From the NCBI GenBank assembly GCA_011109175.1, contig RDEW01000024.1, forward strand, positions 621,189 through 685,188: 64,000 bases of DNA. Direction: 5' to 3'. Below the pieces are notes generated by a model. The model was not told the origin of the DNA. It did no database searches and worked only from the letters and a program-made list of their open reading frames with translations. Source of the stretch: Dicyema japonicum (lineage: Eukaryota > Dicyemida > Rhombozoa > Dicyemidae). Position 1 is the stretch's first letter, and each line of letters begins with the position of its first letter. The translations under genes were made by a program, and so were the position numbers. Below are positions 48,961-60,490 of the stretch, one piece after another.

Positions 48961-49402
48961 ATGTCTCCTGAGACCGCACCTCCTCCATAATAAGACAAGG
49001 GCAAAGTAGAAAACTTATAGAATAGTGCAACATGACACGTTAAATATCTCTAAGAGCCCCACGTCACAAGATCTGTCATTTAAGGCAATTCACAGAATTC
49101 TCCCCCTCTTGATTTATTAAAATGATGCTGACTCATATTTATCTAATCCTCACTAACTGCTCGTTAGCCGTCAGGAGATCCATGGATAAGTTAGTGAAAG
49201 CTCGGGTACTCTCCGGAGATAGTTATTCTGGGGAGGCGGGAGTGCTGAAGATATTAGGAATTCTTTCTATCAAGAAAATCGATTGATGTTGGGAGGAAAT
49301 TGACTACCTCATTTAATCAATACATAAATACATTAATTAAAAAAAACTAAAAATTATAAAATATTTTAAATTTGAATCATCATTTAATGTTGTTATACTA
49401 GT
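48961..49402. other. Upstream region of CMTR1
   Basis: AT-rich near the gene; no feature recognised. Confidence 0.4.
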
Positions 49403-51826
49403 ATGGACACTGGTTTTGATGATTCTTTTACTGAAGATTATCCCTATAAAAGGACCACAAAACTACTAAAGGACCAGTTTTGTAATCCGCCTAAAATGTC
49501 TGCTTCTGTTAATAGAATGATGGTACCACGCTAATGTTACTTAAAGGACAACATGGGCTACGTCGAAGGGAAGGGACTCGGTGTCAATGGGTCGGGCATA
49601 TTGGAGCCCCTCTCCATTATGGGAGTCAGTGGTAAAGCTGGATTGGGCTCTAAGGAGGCGAAGATTGACCAGAATGTGGATTGGGAGACTAATAATGAGC
49701 CCATTCCTGACTCAGAGACGATTGATCACATCAAAATAACAAACCGTGTAGATTTGAACAGCTTAACCCCCAATATTATGGTTATTCGTAAGGTTGGTCT
49801 CCCATATATGGTAGCCGACTTTCAACATAGCGAATGAGGTCGAATTTATCGACAAAACCGTGTGGAGTAAAATAATCTCTCTAAAAGTTGTGATGGGCAT
49901 AATTTGCAGAGCCAACTCGATAACATCCCCAAAAACAGCATCTACAAGGCCCATTCCCTGTCAAATCCTTTCGAGGGCATTGGGAAGTCTTCCTTCATTA
50001 ACAGAGCGGCCGTCAAGATGGCCAACCTCGATTCCCTCTTCGACTACTGCTTTACTTCCATTAAGGTGGGTACTGACTTATTGGAGGCCTCCGTTGTGTA
50101 CTATGCGGACATTTGTGCTGGCCCTGGTGGATTCACGGAATACCTGTTGTGGCGATATCACCAGAACAAAGTATTTGTGAAGGGATTTGGGTTCACCCTC
50201 AAGGGGGAATGTGACTTTACCTTGGATAAGTTTAAATGTGTCTCCCCCTTGTTTTTTGAGCCTCACTATGGTTTGCTGGTGGAGTGATTTGTAGGAGTGA
50301 ATAACTCATATGGCGACGGGGATATCTTCAAAACCGAGAATATGCATTCGTTTGCAGAATATGTACTATCAAAGACGTCCAATGGTGGGGTTTCCTTTGT
50401 AGTTGCCGACGGGGTCTTCGATTTTCTTTAAACTAGGGATTTTCTGTGTCTGGAAGCGAGAGCCTCCAGGAGATTTTGTCTAAGCAGCTGTATTTGTGTC
50501 AGTTTTTATTGGCCCTGAAGATACTTAAGTTGGGTTTTTCCTTCCGTTTATGAATAGGCGGGAATTTTATGTGCAAACTGTTTGATTTAGTGACACCATT
50601 CTCAGTTAGCCTCATTTACTTGATGGGGACAGTCTTCCGTACTGTTAGCATAGTTAAACCGTTCAGTAGCAGACCTGCAAACTCAGAGAGGTTCTGATTT
50701 GTCTTATTCAGATATATCTTCTTTCAGGACAGACTGGGGGACTGTTCGAAGCTCATCGAGTTTTTGCTTACTGCCAACGACAAGATTAATGACTTCAAAG
50801 GAACCAATTCTGATGACATTTATGAGCTTATTCCAACATCGATTATTATGGAGGACCGTGAGTTTGTAGAGTCCATCAGATATTCCAACACGAGGCATAA
50901 TAGTCACTAATATTAGAATCGGGAGACTACAAGCTACGAGTCTCGACAAATTGATAGACTTTGATAAGAGAAGGAATTTTGTGGAGAAGCGACAGTCCGT
51001 AATGTCAAACAACCTGATAAATAAGTGGCAGGTTGGCGGTTTTGTTATTCAGTTAACTGACCTTAGACCCACTGACAGTGATGTCGACGTGTATCAAAGG
51101 CTCGATTATTTATTCAATGTAGTTATGTGTGATTATTTAGTCGAAAAACAATATTTTTGAGTCGTTTAGGCAGAATTATGTGATGAGACATTGTGATCTG
51201 TCGACATATCTCTTCCACGTGAATAACTTTAACGTTGTGGTGGTTTCTGGGGAACACATAAGTTTATTCTCTTTGGGAGTTGATATTGGGATGACTTTAG
51301 GACGACAAAGTGTTCGTTTGGTTCCATTCTGAGAGTAAACCGAATGGCTGGAGGAGTGTGGAGAGTACATTTCAAGATTTTAAACTAAAACTGCCGAGGG
51401 ACACCCTCGTTGAGGGATTTCTGATGGATGAGTACTACGAGAATGTATTGTTGGGGGTAACTGTTAGTCATGTAAACTGCCAGCACTTCACATAATAGAC
51501 TGTGCTATCCTCAATGGGATTGATGTCTCCTCTATCATGCATATTGACAGGTTTGTGGTGGGAGTTAGACAGATTGGAACACTGTTCTCGAATGTGTGAG
51601 GCTCTGAGGACCAGTTCTGGAGATGGTTGTAAGCGCTGTTTTGTAAGAGTGGCTAATCTGTATTCCCCTCGAAACGTTGGGGATGTCATATCGGGGTTGA
51701 TGATGTCATTATTGAAGATTTGAGTGTATAAACTCCCACAACCGTTATATAGTGGATAATAAATGTTGGATAGTGCCGGATAGGATTGTGTTTCTGAATG
51801 TGATTAAGGGTAGGGATTGTGATTAG
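49403..51826 (+). CDS. CMTR1: Cap-specific mRNA 2'-O-methyltransferase 1 (cap1), 15 exons
   Basis: Nuclear enzyme that methylates the ribose 2'-O of the first transcribed nucleotide of capped mRNA, using S-adenosylmethionine. Hand splicing gives 695 residues. A G-patch comes first ([11 protein letters not shown], near 49553). The RrmJ fold follows: lysine in R-A-A-V-K-M-A-N (50015-50017), SAM loop A-G-P-G-G-F-T-E-Y (G-P-G-G-F 50120-50134), aspartate in V-A-D-G-G-F-S-V (50408-50410) and lysine in N-F-M-C-K-L-F-D-L (50575-50577). Then S-R-P-A-N-S-E-R and L-P-R-D-T-L. Exons end at 49522, 49796, 49886, 50270, 50413, 50533, 50690, 50902, 51031, 51118, 51278, 51444, 51550 and 51695; the last runs 51718-51826. 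Introns are 21-34 bases. Human CMTR1 is 835 residues; the N-terminal tail and C-terminal WW region are shortened. The intron at 51032-51052 is in frame and therefore less certain. Confidence 0.93.
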
Positions 51827-52103
51827 TTTGAGATCCGTGGTTAAAGTGCACGTCGAGAAGCACAAATTATAGATATTATTACAATCGTGTGAGCAAGGAG
51901 TCGGTTTATGAGTACAGTGGGGTTATTTGTAGTGGTTATTGGTATTATTTGTCGTTATTGTAGGGATTGGAATGGTGCACGTGTTCATTATATGTTGGAT
52001 TGTGGCAGTGATGTAACTATTGGTGATATTATTAATTATATGTGTAAATGACTTTGACTTGTTTTATAATGGGGTTGGTGGGGATAGGTGGAAACCCGGT
52101 ATT
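51827..52103. other. Spacer after CMTR1
   Basis: No gene recognised. Confidence 0.4.
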
Positions 52104-52280
52104 TTGAGGGCCGACTGAGTGGCGGAGTATCACAAGCACCCGACAAAATCCAGATGGCTCCGGGTTACAATCTCTCTCGTGTCTATTAAAGGATGAGTTA
52201 GCAATACCTCATTGTGGAACCGTCTACAGACACTCACATGCAACCAAATAATATGTCCCCTTAAAAGATTAGTTATTATT
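52104..52280 (+). mobile_element. Diverged SINE with a Leu/Ser-type tRNA head
   Basis: GGGCCGACTGAGTGGCGG resembles the A-box arm of a class II tRNA, and GGGTTACAATC a weakened B box. ACCTCATTGTGGAACC, GTCTACAG and ACACTCACATG follow the SINE core order, and a TTATTATTA tail lies at about 52271-52279. Confidence 0.5.
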
Positions 52281-52950
52281 AGGGCGGAAATTACAGGACA
52301 TTTCAAGACAAAAAGAACAATTTTTTATTTTTTAATATTGTTTTCATTGAAATTTTTCTGCATTACAAATTGTCCCGACAATAGCAATTAATATTACTTT
52401 CCCTTTACTTTCATAAATAATTAAATAGAATTGTTTGTTTAAATATGTTTTCTGTAGTTCAATGATGTAAATTGTAGGGAACATGATACCTGGAAGCTAA
52501 CATGATAATTTAACAGCTTTTTATATAACTATTCCGTAATTTGTGAAGTGGAATATCGGCATTTTAGAACGCTTTGACCAAAAAGAGATCCAGTTTTCTT
52601 CGTTATCTTAAGTAAGAAAAAGTTGAGTGGTCTCTATACTTGTAGCATTCAGTCTGATGTCTTTTCCTATATCGCTGCAGTATTGTTAGATGATTTTTAC
52701 TAGAGTATTTTGGTAGTATAAATCTCTTTAGGTGTTCTTGTAAGTATGTATGAGTTTTTGGAAATTGCTTTGAAATTCATTCCTTAGTTTGCCTGAGTTC
52801 TAAGAGTTTTAATAATTGAGAAAATATAAACCTGGTATTAACTGAAAACTGCTAGTACACAACAAAACCGTGTCCATTCAAAATGGCCTCCAATTAATTT
52901 TTTCAGGTTTTGGATAAGTTCATCAATAAACATCACGAGATTTTAGCGAA
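52281..52950. other. AT-rich spacer
   Basis: No gene, RNA or repeat recognised. Confidence 0.4.
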
Positions 52951-52951
52951 A

Positions 52952-53130
52952 CGACATCTTTAGGTAAAAAGGTCATCTTTTTAAATCTTATAAAAATTGA
53001 TTTTACGAAGGTCCTCGACATCTTTAGGTAAAAAATCATCTTTTTTAAATCTTATAAAAATTGATTTTAAAGGGTCCTATGGGTAAGTGGAACAATTTAC
53101 CTATGGTCCTCGACATCTTTAGGTAAACAT
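52952..53130. repeat. Tandem repeat, unit about 64 bases
   Basis: CGACATCTTTAGGTAAA starts at 52952, 53016 and 53111. The first two units share ATCTT(T)TTTAAATC and AAAATTGATTTTA in register; an extra 31 bases precede the third start. Confidence 0.85.
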
Positions 53131-53136
53131 TTATTT

Positions 53137-53175
53137 ATAGAATATATATTCAACTAAATTGAATATATATTCTAT
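53137..53175. repeat. Perfect 17-base hairpin
   Basis: ATAGAATATATATTCAA at 53137-53153 is exactly complementary to 53159-53175, with a 5-base loop CTAAA. It directly follows the last unit of the tandem repeat. Confidence 0.9.
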
Positions 53176-53250
53176 CGGATCCAATTTAAGTAACATTTGT
53201 TCTTAAACAAATCTCAATCTATTCTCAGATAAAGCGAGGAGGAGAGGAAA

Positions 53251-53357
53251 GCCATTAACTAAAGAGGAAAGCCAGATAAAGCGATAACATGATTTATTCG
53301 CAAAACCCCAACTAACTAAACAAGGTAAGAGCCATTAACTAAAGAGGAAAGCCAAGA
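53251..53357. repeat. Direct repeats containing AAAGAGGAAAGCC
   Basis: GCCATTAACTAAAGAGGAAA plus GCC(A)AGA occurs at 53251 and 53331, 80 bases apart, and a shorter GAGGAAAGCC lies just before the first. Confidence 0.8.
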
Positions 53358-53489
53358 TTTGGGGTCGTCTATATCGGGGCACTCTCATGAGACACCGTAT
53401 GTCTCTTCTCCGTAAAAAGCCCCAATTACAATGCGAGTTTCCACAAGCAATGTAATAAATCACCAATTCTTCTCGTTTTTCTTTCGTAT

Positions 53490-54030
53490 TCGTCAATTTC
53501 AGATGCTAAATCCAATCCATGTGCTTCAATTTAGTTTCGTTTATAATTAGAACTTCCATCTGGATCGTGCTGGCTATAGCAACCAGCACTGAGGCCCGTT
53601 TCCGAAGAGAACGGGCATTAATCAGGGTTATCCTGACTACTTCTGGTTTTTTTCGGTGGCTGCCCTCTCTTCTTAAGAGCACCACTCTCTTCTCTGTGTT
53701 GAAGCTTCTACTGTTTCTTTTATAGAAGGTTTCTTATTATATGTCGTATTCCAGCCAGTCTGCCCATACATTCTAAACTCTGACTTTAATTTCTTATTCG
53801 TTCCAATTTTGGAAACTTCACTTTCTCCATTATGGGCATTTTCTCGTTTTAGAGATAATTTTCCATTCGATTCTTTCCTTTTTGGTCAATTTTGTTTTTT
53901 TCGCTATGTTAGCTTCAACAGCCTTGGGACATCTTCCATAATTGGCAAAGTCGATGGATGAACCACAATTCAAAGGACTTATTATTGTTTGTAACCGGAA
54001 ACTGGGATATTCTTTCAACACATCTCCATT
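53490..54030 (-). pseudogene. LINE fragment: endonuclease N-terminus and upstream ORF
   Basis: Minus strand near 53630-53520 reads I-T-L-I-N-A-R-S-L-R-K-R-A-S, then V-L-I-I-N-E-T-K-L, the I-N-A-R-S-L...I-N-E-T start of a CR1/jockey-type endonuclease. The basic 63-residue frame before it (54021-53830) may be the end of ORF1. Everything after N-E-T-K-L is lost. Confidence 0.55.
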
Positions 54031-55342
54031 AGGCCTGAAGTATGTTTCTCAAAACTCGTAGTAAATTTCTTCGTCTTGTAGCACCAGTGGCACCACTTAT
54101 TCACCAGTGGCACAAACTTATTACCATATAAAGCGATATATTTAGTTTTTCTAAGAATTTTTTCTCTATTTTGTAATCTTAAGAGTCTGAGTCTCGATTT
54201 TGGGGCAATTTTTTAAAATCTAACATTTTAATTTATTAACCCCGGATACACCAAGAAAGAATTAAAGTAAACAGCTAGTCAAGTGTATCCAGTTCCACTT
54301 CTACAGAAACAGAGTCCATCCGGAATAGCATGAAAGGTAAAAGACGTCCATTACTTGTAGTCGTGGAAACCCCTCCAGTGGAGTGGGGGAGAGCAAATGA
54401 TCCTTTTTCATACCAGTTGGCACTGGGCCCACCTAGAGAGGTGGATCACATGAAGCCACTCTAATGGGAAGGGAAAGAGTTAAAACATACAAAAACAAAA
54501 AATTTCAATCAATTATCCACGTAACACCACATGGCGCCACGTGGCGATAAGGAATATTTTACCTTTGTTGTTAATGACTGTGACGAGACTCCACCACATT
54601 AAAAGATCTCAATTTCATATATCAGAAATGGAATTCAAAAAATCGTTATTTTCTGACGAATGAAGATAATCTTACGGATGATTATACAGACAGTACCGTC
54701 ATTGAAACGAGGGAAACTTTGAAATCAATGCAGCTGTTAACGAATGCAGGATTCACTTGAGAATTGGGGAACAAAATTTTCAGCATTTCAGCCGAGTCAC
54801 TTTAAGATTTCTACTAATTTCGATTAAATTTGATTAAAAAAGTAAGACAAGCTAAAACTGAGAGAAAATAACATTACTTTTCTAAAATTAATTTTAATGT
54901 TTATTTCCATATTTTGGGGCACTTGGTGCCTAAAGGGAAGTCGGGCTGCACCTGGAGGCTAACAAAAGAGGCATTGGTCTTGAAGTTAACAATATGAATT
55001 GAAATGTCTGTATCTCCCTGGGATTAATCTTCTCACAACCCTCAGTTGACATAAATTCTCTTTTCATAAAGTAGTGTCTTGCTGACCGCACATGCGAGGC
55101 CATCACCATTGGTCCTTCAAAAGTGCGGAACCTAAAAGATTTCCATTAGTGACCCAATTCTACGAATAACACGAGTCAATAACCTTAGGGTCAGGTAAGG
55201 AATATGCCCCTACCCAGACAGACTCCGCCATCATCCCAACAACAAGCACGCCCTCATTCCTATAATTCCCACCTACTGAACACCCAAATAAGACAATCCT
55301 ATCAAAATCTATGACGTTCATTAAAAAAATATCGATAAAAAA
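54031..55342. other. Spacer, 1.3 kb
   Basis: The sequence 54236-54290 (CCCGGATACACCAAGAAAG and following) resembles the LINE-C 3' end near 33430-33480. A CACGTG site lies at 54539-54544. No gene recognised. Confidence 0.4.
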
Positions 55343-56143
55343 TTAATTTCGATTAACATCAGCCACATTCAGTAAACTACTAACTCTGGATATAACCCCC
55401 ATCACAACTCCAGTGGTCCACCTGTCCCCCTTGTTCCTTATGAAGTTGTTAAGGCCAGAATCATTCATTTTCGTCATCCTATCCCTGAAGAGCCATATCT
55501 GACTCCTTCCCGGACAACTTCGCCGTCGAATGAGATACCTTGATGTTCCCAATCTCTGATTTCTTCGGCAATAACGGATTGTCCGTATTTGCACGTTGAA
55601 AGACATTCCCCATGTTCCGCAAAATCGCGGAATCTCTGAATTTCGAAGACACTGAGGAATCAAGGGCGGCGTCTTTGAAGAAGTGCTGGTAAAACTTCTT
55701 AGTAAACCCATAGTCGACGACATTAAACTTTAGATAGTTGTCATAATGAGCGGAATTTGCAAGGAGATCCCATTTCTGAAGAATGCGAAGGAAAAGGGCT
55801 GGTTTTTGTGGATTTTCTCGTATTCTTTTGTAAAATTCAAAAATCGGGGGTCATTGGAGACCGGAGTGAGGCAAATTCTCAGGAATTTGTCGGTTAGGAG
55901 GAATATTTTGAACTCGTAGTCTTCATCCTTGAGATATACGAGTAATGAGTCAACAAGGTCATCGTTTTGAATTATTGAGGTAATCTTCACGTTAATGTTA
56001 CTTCTGGAGTCTGAGAGAGAATTGAGTTTGGCCTTCAATTGGAAGGCCAAGGTTATGTCATTCTGAACGCACAGTATCATCACTCCATGTCTGATAGGTT
56101 TCATACTAATAGGGGCAAAGCTGTCTATTGATTGATTTTGCAT
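55343..56143 (-). CDS. Unidentified protein-coding gene, at least two exons
   Basis: The start codon is chosen at 56143 (M-Q-N-Q-S-I-D-S-F). The first part (to about 55770) encodes an alternating hydrophobic/charged domain: H-G-V-M-I-L-C-V-Q-N-D, then F-K-I-F-L-L-T-D-K-F, then F-L-N-F-T-K-E-Y-E-K-I. This is like a small alpha/beta fold; an HGTP/anticodon-binding-like domain as in NCOA5 is only a guess. Reading then moves frame by one base near 55770 without an obvious intron and continues Y-D-N-Y-L-K-F-N-V-V-D-Y-G. Near 55485 a 19-base GT...AG segment, if spliced, links S-G-K-E to D-R-M-T-K and the last exon, ending at 55343. Neighbours are transposon relics. Coding status is likely; function is unknown. 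Confidence 0.5.
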
Positions 56144-56169
56144 CGTGAACTCTATAATAACCACCACAA

Positions 56170-56539
56170 CAGAACCGATTTATTTATAAATTTAAATCTT
56201 AATAATATTTATTATAAATCAAAATAAGATTCAATTATTAATTATAAAACTATGATTTTAATAAACTCGACTTAGAATTATTTATTTTTTCCACGTGGTG
56301 TTATGTGGTGTCATGTGGCTGTTTTTTTGAAGATTTTTTTCTCTTTAGTGGCGTCAAGAAATCCACCAGATAGCTGTGTGGAAATCGAAGACAAATATGA
56401 CACGGAATCGATAGCAAATGAAAGGAATTCGTTTTTTATGTATATCTGGTTGACAGAGAACAGCACGTGACTAAATACTTAAGTTAGTATAAGTGGAGAG
56501 GTCTCGTGGTAGTCAGATTTTCGAGAGCCTGGGTCTTAT
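56170..56539. other. Spacer upstream of the minus-strand gene
   Basis: Contains CACGTG at 56292-56297 and 56464-56469 and a GTTATGTGGTGTCATGTGG word. Presumably the promoter region of the gene at 55343-56143. Confidence 0.4.
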
Positions 56540-56559
56540 TCCTTCCAGATCCAGAAGTT

Positions 56560-57135
56560 GTTCCTCATGGCAGTGGAGAGACCCCATTCCTTAATGCCCG
56601 CTAGAAAACCCGAACTCCTAAGGAGAACGTCTTCAATTTTATTGGAAAGTACTTCGTCTGCAAAGGACCGTGACCTTTGAGATATGTTCAAATAAAGTCC
56701 TCATTTTTGCCCAATGTTCCTCTCTGATCCCACACATCCTGAGGAGTCGGTCCGGATCCATGTTCCTCACGATTCCATCGATTCGTAATTCTGAACGTCC
56801 TTTTCTGCAGTCAGCGTTGTTCATAAATTATTTTCCTTCCGAACGCGTCATTGCTCATTGAGGAGACACCCAATGCCTGGCCGGCATCAAGAGGATCCAA
56901 CTATTCTTCCCCTGGGACAATGTCGTTACCTGGAGACAAGTTCTGGAAGACTGGAACGAGTCAGGATCAAGGAGTTAGCTAGTTTGGTTTCCCTTGGTCT
57001 TTGGAATAATTTTAATTGACGTCTCCGAAATCCAGGAAAGTGTCCTGCATGTACAGGAAGTACGTCCGTTCTCGGGACAAACACCGTGAAAGGATGAGGT
57101 GGATCCTAAAGGAGGCCGAGATCACCTAACGGGCA
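56560..57135 (+). pseudogene. LINE-C C-terminus and 3' end
   Basis: It ends coding with K-E-A-E-I-T-stop at about 57128, the same ending as LINE-C copy 1 near 29058 (GAGGCYGAGATCACCTAA). The section 56870-57010 is repeated inverted at 35690-35850. Confidence 0.55.
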
Positions 57136-57399
57136 CGTATCTTCTAATATGTCGGTGATTCTTGGTTTTAAATAATAATCCTGCTAATTATTGGAGACAT
57201 AGACAATTTTCCGGAATCAATGGGGTTAGCGTTAATGAATTCTAGTGCCCTCTCCGGGCGGATCGCAGAGGAAGCGTGAGTACGGGGTGTCAAAGTAATC
57301 ACGGGAGGACTTTCTGCACAATTGGAACCCCTTAGGATTGACTGCACGTTGATAGCTACTCATCCAGGATCGTCATCAGCGTGACCCACCCTTGGATAA

Positions 57400-57560
57400 C
57401 AATTCGTCTTCAAGCCCATCGCAGCTGAAACTTGGGGGATTCTAAAATCCGAATCGCTATTCTTCACGTGTCTCTAATCATTGATAGAAAAAAAGGAGAG
57501 ACAGTCGAGAAGGGAGATAGGTGGATGGGCGCATTAGACACCCTTCATTTAATAGACACC
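57400..57560 (+). pseudogene. RLE-2 C-terminal fragment
   Basis: F-V-F-K-P-I-A-A-E-T-W-G-I-L-K-S-E-S corresponds to F-E-P-V-A-V-E-T-S-G of the better copies, followed by a basic linker. Very decayed. Confidence 0.45.
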
Positions 57561-59018
57561 TTTCATCACGTCTCAAACATATGATGACTGGGTTCCCATC
57601 AACTCCTTGGTACCAACAGGTTGTTCAGACGTCCACCGCCAACCATCGATCGACGTGTAACTAAATGCCTATGAAATTCAAATCCATTTGAAAATAAGTC
57701 CCAGGTGGTTCTGATTATTACTTTTTTTAACTCTTAGGAAAAAAACTTACAAGTAACAAGGAGAAACAGACGACTGTGTAAAGTAACTTCAAGGATACAT
57801 TCTTCTGTTTGGATCATTCAAAATATCCCCTGACAGGAAAGGCTTTGAATTAACTCCAATCTGGATAGATGGTTGGATTAAAGTTTAATAATCTAAGACG
57901 TCTCTGTCTTCTTCAAAATTACAGCATTTGACTGATTTCTGTAGAGAGGGAGCCATAATACACTTTATACCTTCATTTTCCTCTGATTTTCTCGTGAAAG
58001 GGATTGAATTGTGGAATATAAAGGTTTATTGAATACTTTGTTGAGATGATTAGTAGTTGTGGGATTTAACTGTGTTATCGATAGGAGACAGCTTTGATCG
58101 CCCTCATTAATATGAACTCTTGAGTAGTTTGAATTAAAGAGTTACTTATGGATAGACTCATCGCATGTGATATCTTCAGCATTCCGTGAAATAGTTTCTT
58201 CTGATTTAAACATTCAGAAATTAGCCTTTTTTCAACGGTCCTGATTGATGTAAGAGCAATATATCACGGGAAGTATCACAGCCTCTTTCCTGAAGGAAAT
58301 CGGGGGAAATTGGCCCATCGTAAGAAAGACGTGCGAGAAGCGGTCTGGGTGAGGCAACAAATTGGGATTGCAGTTGTCAGCGAAAACGCTTACTCTGTAA
58401 TGTCAGCAGCTGCTCTTCCCCATAGTTAATAAATAATATTTTATTGTTAAAAATAAAAAAATATCACATTTTTAGATATTTTAAAAAATCTTTAGAAAAA
58501 TAATAATTTTGCTTTATTTGAATTTCTTGTTTTGTTAATATGATTCTAAACGCACAAAAATGGCTTTTGTAGTGAGAGAAGTGGTCTACGGACAATCTGG
58601 AGTATAGGTTTTTGAAGAGAGGTATAAATGTGCGGCCGAGTATATGCCTTACTGTGGCTGTGAGGTTGGGTTATTGTTATTGTAGGCGTGTAGGGGGATC
58701 AGTACTTATTATTATAGGCACGTACGCGATGCCAAGATCATGGGGATCACTAATGATGCCAGTAAATGTATTCTGCATAAATTTTTTATGTCTATGGTGT
58801 AATTCGCTTTTATTTTTGTTGTTTTTATTATTTCATTCTTTTTATGAGGGAATTGTCAATGGGAGATACTCTATGATAACCAGTGATATACATGAGATAG
58901 GCTTCATCAGTTCCACCATCAGAGTGGGCTATATAGTTTCCAACAAAACGGACTTTCAGAGTATTCGTCGTTATAGGAACCCCCGGGAAGATAAGGATCA
59001 CTAAACGTCCTCCCAATC
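57561..59018. other. Spacer, 1.5 kb
   Basis: Both strands have open stretches near 58612-59016 (for example a hydrophobic one on plus and a shorter one on minus), but neither shows motifs or spliced continuity. Nothing else recognised. Confidence 0.4.
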
Positions 59019-59224
59019 ATGGAATACCTTACAGAACGTCACCGGGACTTCCTCAAAATGGCAAAGTCCCCTGACCATCCCCTCGGGCCAGACATCAAAC
59101 TATACTCAGACGGCTTCCCGAGATACGAGAAAAAACCTTCCCCGCTGTGGAGATTAATCCAGGACTAAAGCAGGATTGGCTAGACCTAAAGAAACATGCA
59201 TTGGATCGCCTGGAACTGCTCTGA
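59019..59224 (+). CDS. Small two-exon gene, unidentified
   Basis: Exons 59019-59065 and 59092-59224 are joined by a 26-base GT...AG intron, giving a clean 59-residue frame to TGA. Without splicing the frame breaks early, so no single-frame reading shows it. The product is charged and helical (M-E-Y-L-T-E-R-H-R-D-F-L-K-M-A-K at the start; D-W-L-D-L-K-K-H-A-L-D-R-L at the end). There is no signal peptide or membrane segment. I do not recognise a family; it may be the last part of a longer gene whose upstream exons I could not find. The intron length matches other genes here, the main support. Confidence 0.5.
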
Positions 59225-60490
59225 TCCATTCTGCACTTTCCTATAAATATTCTTATTTTAAGCGGCATTTCCACCACACAAAACAACTTGGGTTGGGTCA
59301 GAAATGGAAACCGAAAATATTCAACCAAATCGATCACATTTCATGGAAACACTCACAAACATCACTTGTACTAGTGATCTTGGAGATCGTTCGTAGCCAG
59401 GAACATTGAGGAGAAAAACTTACAAGTTACCTCATCTCGTGATCTTGAAGATCTCTCGTAACCAGGAACAGAGACCACTCGTCTCCCACACAGAGAGCTT
59501 TGAGAATATCTTGTCGAATGTGAGTTGGGTCTCAGTCGGGAAGCAGGAACTCAACAGGTAGCAGTAAATTTGCTACATAAAGGACTGGACGTTTTTTACC
59601 AAGGTCTTATGTTTCAACCACCATGGGTGCTCAATACATTAATTAGTCGATTCTAACCAAAATATTTGTGTATTCGATGCTTCCTTGTTCCTAAACGTCC
59701 TTCCACACAAGAAGACTGGCAATTAGAGCCATATTGACGAGAAAAGACACCTCAACCTTCCTATGTTAACCTCTTGGCGCCTGTGATTTCGAAGACACTG
59801 CTGTTTAAAGCACAGGGTGGACACTTATTGATTTACAAAATTTTAAACAATGGTCGGTTCATTATGGGGGGAATGTTTAACAGTCGGTCCATGCGTTTCA
59901 GAAGAGTGATATATGATCTATGATTTCCTTGGTGGATCCAGTGATGCAAGGAGTCATTGAGTCGGGGTCCTGATCACCCTAATATGAGAGACTCTCGAGG
60001 TTACTAGCTATAAACTCTCTACATGTAGTCTGTCTTACTAAGAAACAAAGTATCATTTGTAAACACAAGTCGATAATCTGTGTTATTTTCCGGAAACCTT
60101 TGATTTATTTCTCAACACCTCGCACTTGTTTAAGAAAGTTTCTTCCTCATCACTCAGAGCTTCCCTGAATCTCTTTCCTTCTTTATTCGTGAGGTATTTG
60201 CCTTTCTCAGAAATATTGAGGCCTAAATATGAAATCCTATGTTTTTTTATGCAGGAAAATTTTCCATTAAATTCCTTAGTCAAAACCAAAATGACAATAT
60301 CAGATTTTATTATTTTATCCGAAATTTATATTAATTTTCGTCGTTTTTCTAATTTAATAAATTATAATTAATTTTAAATAAATATTTTGTTAAATAATTT
60401 TGTAAATTTTTTAGATGTTTTATGCTGGCAAACCAAAAGCAAATAAAATATTATAAAGTAGATATATTTGGAAATTAAACTAATTTGATA
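59225..60490. other. Spacer, 1.3 kb
   Basis: A near-repeat occurs at about 59370-59410 and 59440-59470 (TGATCTTG(G/A)AGATC and CAGGAACA). No gene recognised. Confidence 0.4.

Noticed and set aside
53519-53725. 68-codon plus-strand frame
   Set aside because: It is antisense to a recognisable LINE endonuclease start on the minus strand.
58612-59004. 130-codon hydrophobic plus-strand frame
   Set aside because: The composition looks like random translation of TTATT-rich DNA, with no motif or spliced link to the gene at 59019; a shorter frame on the other strand overlaps it.
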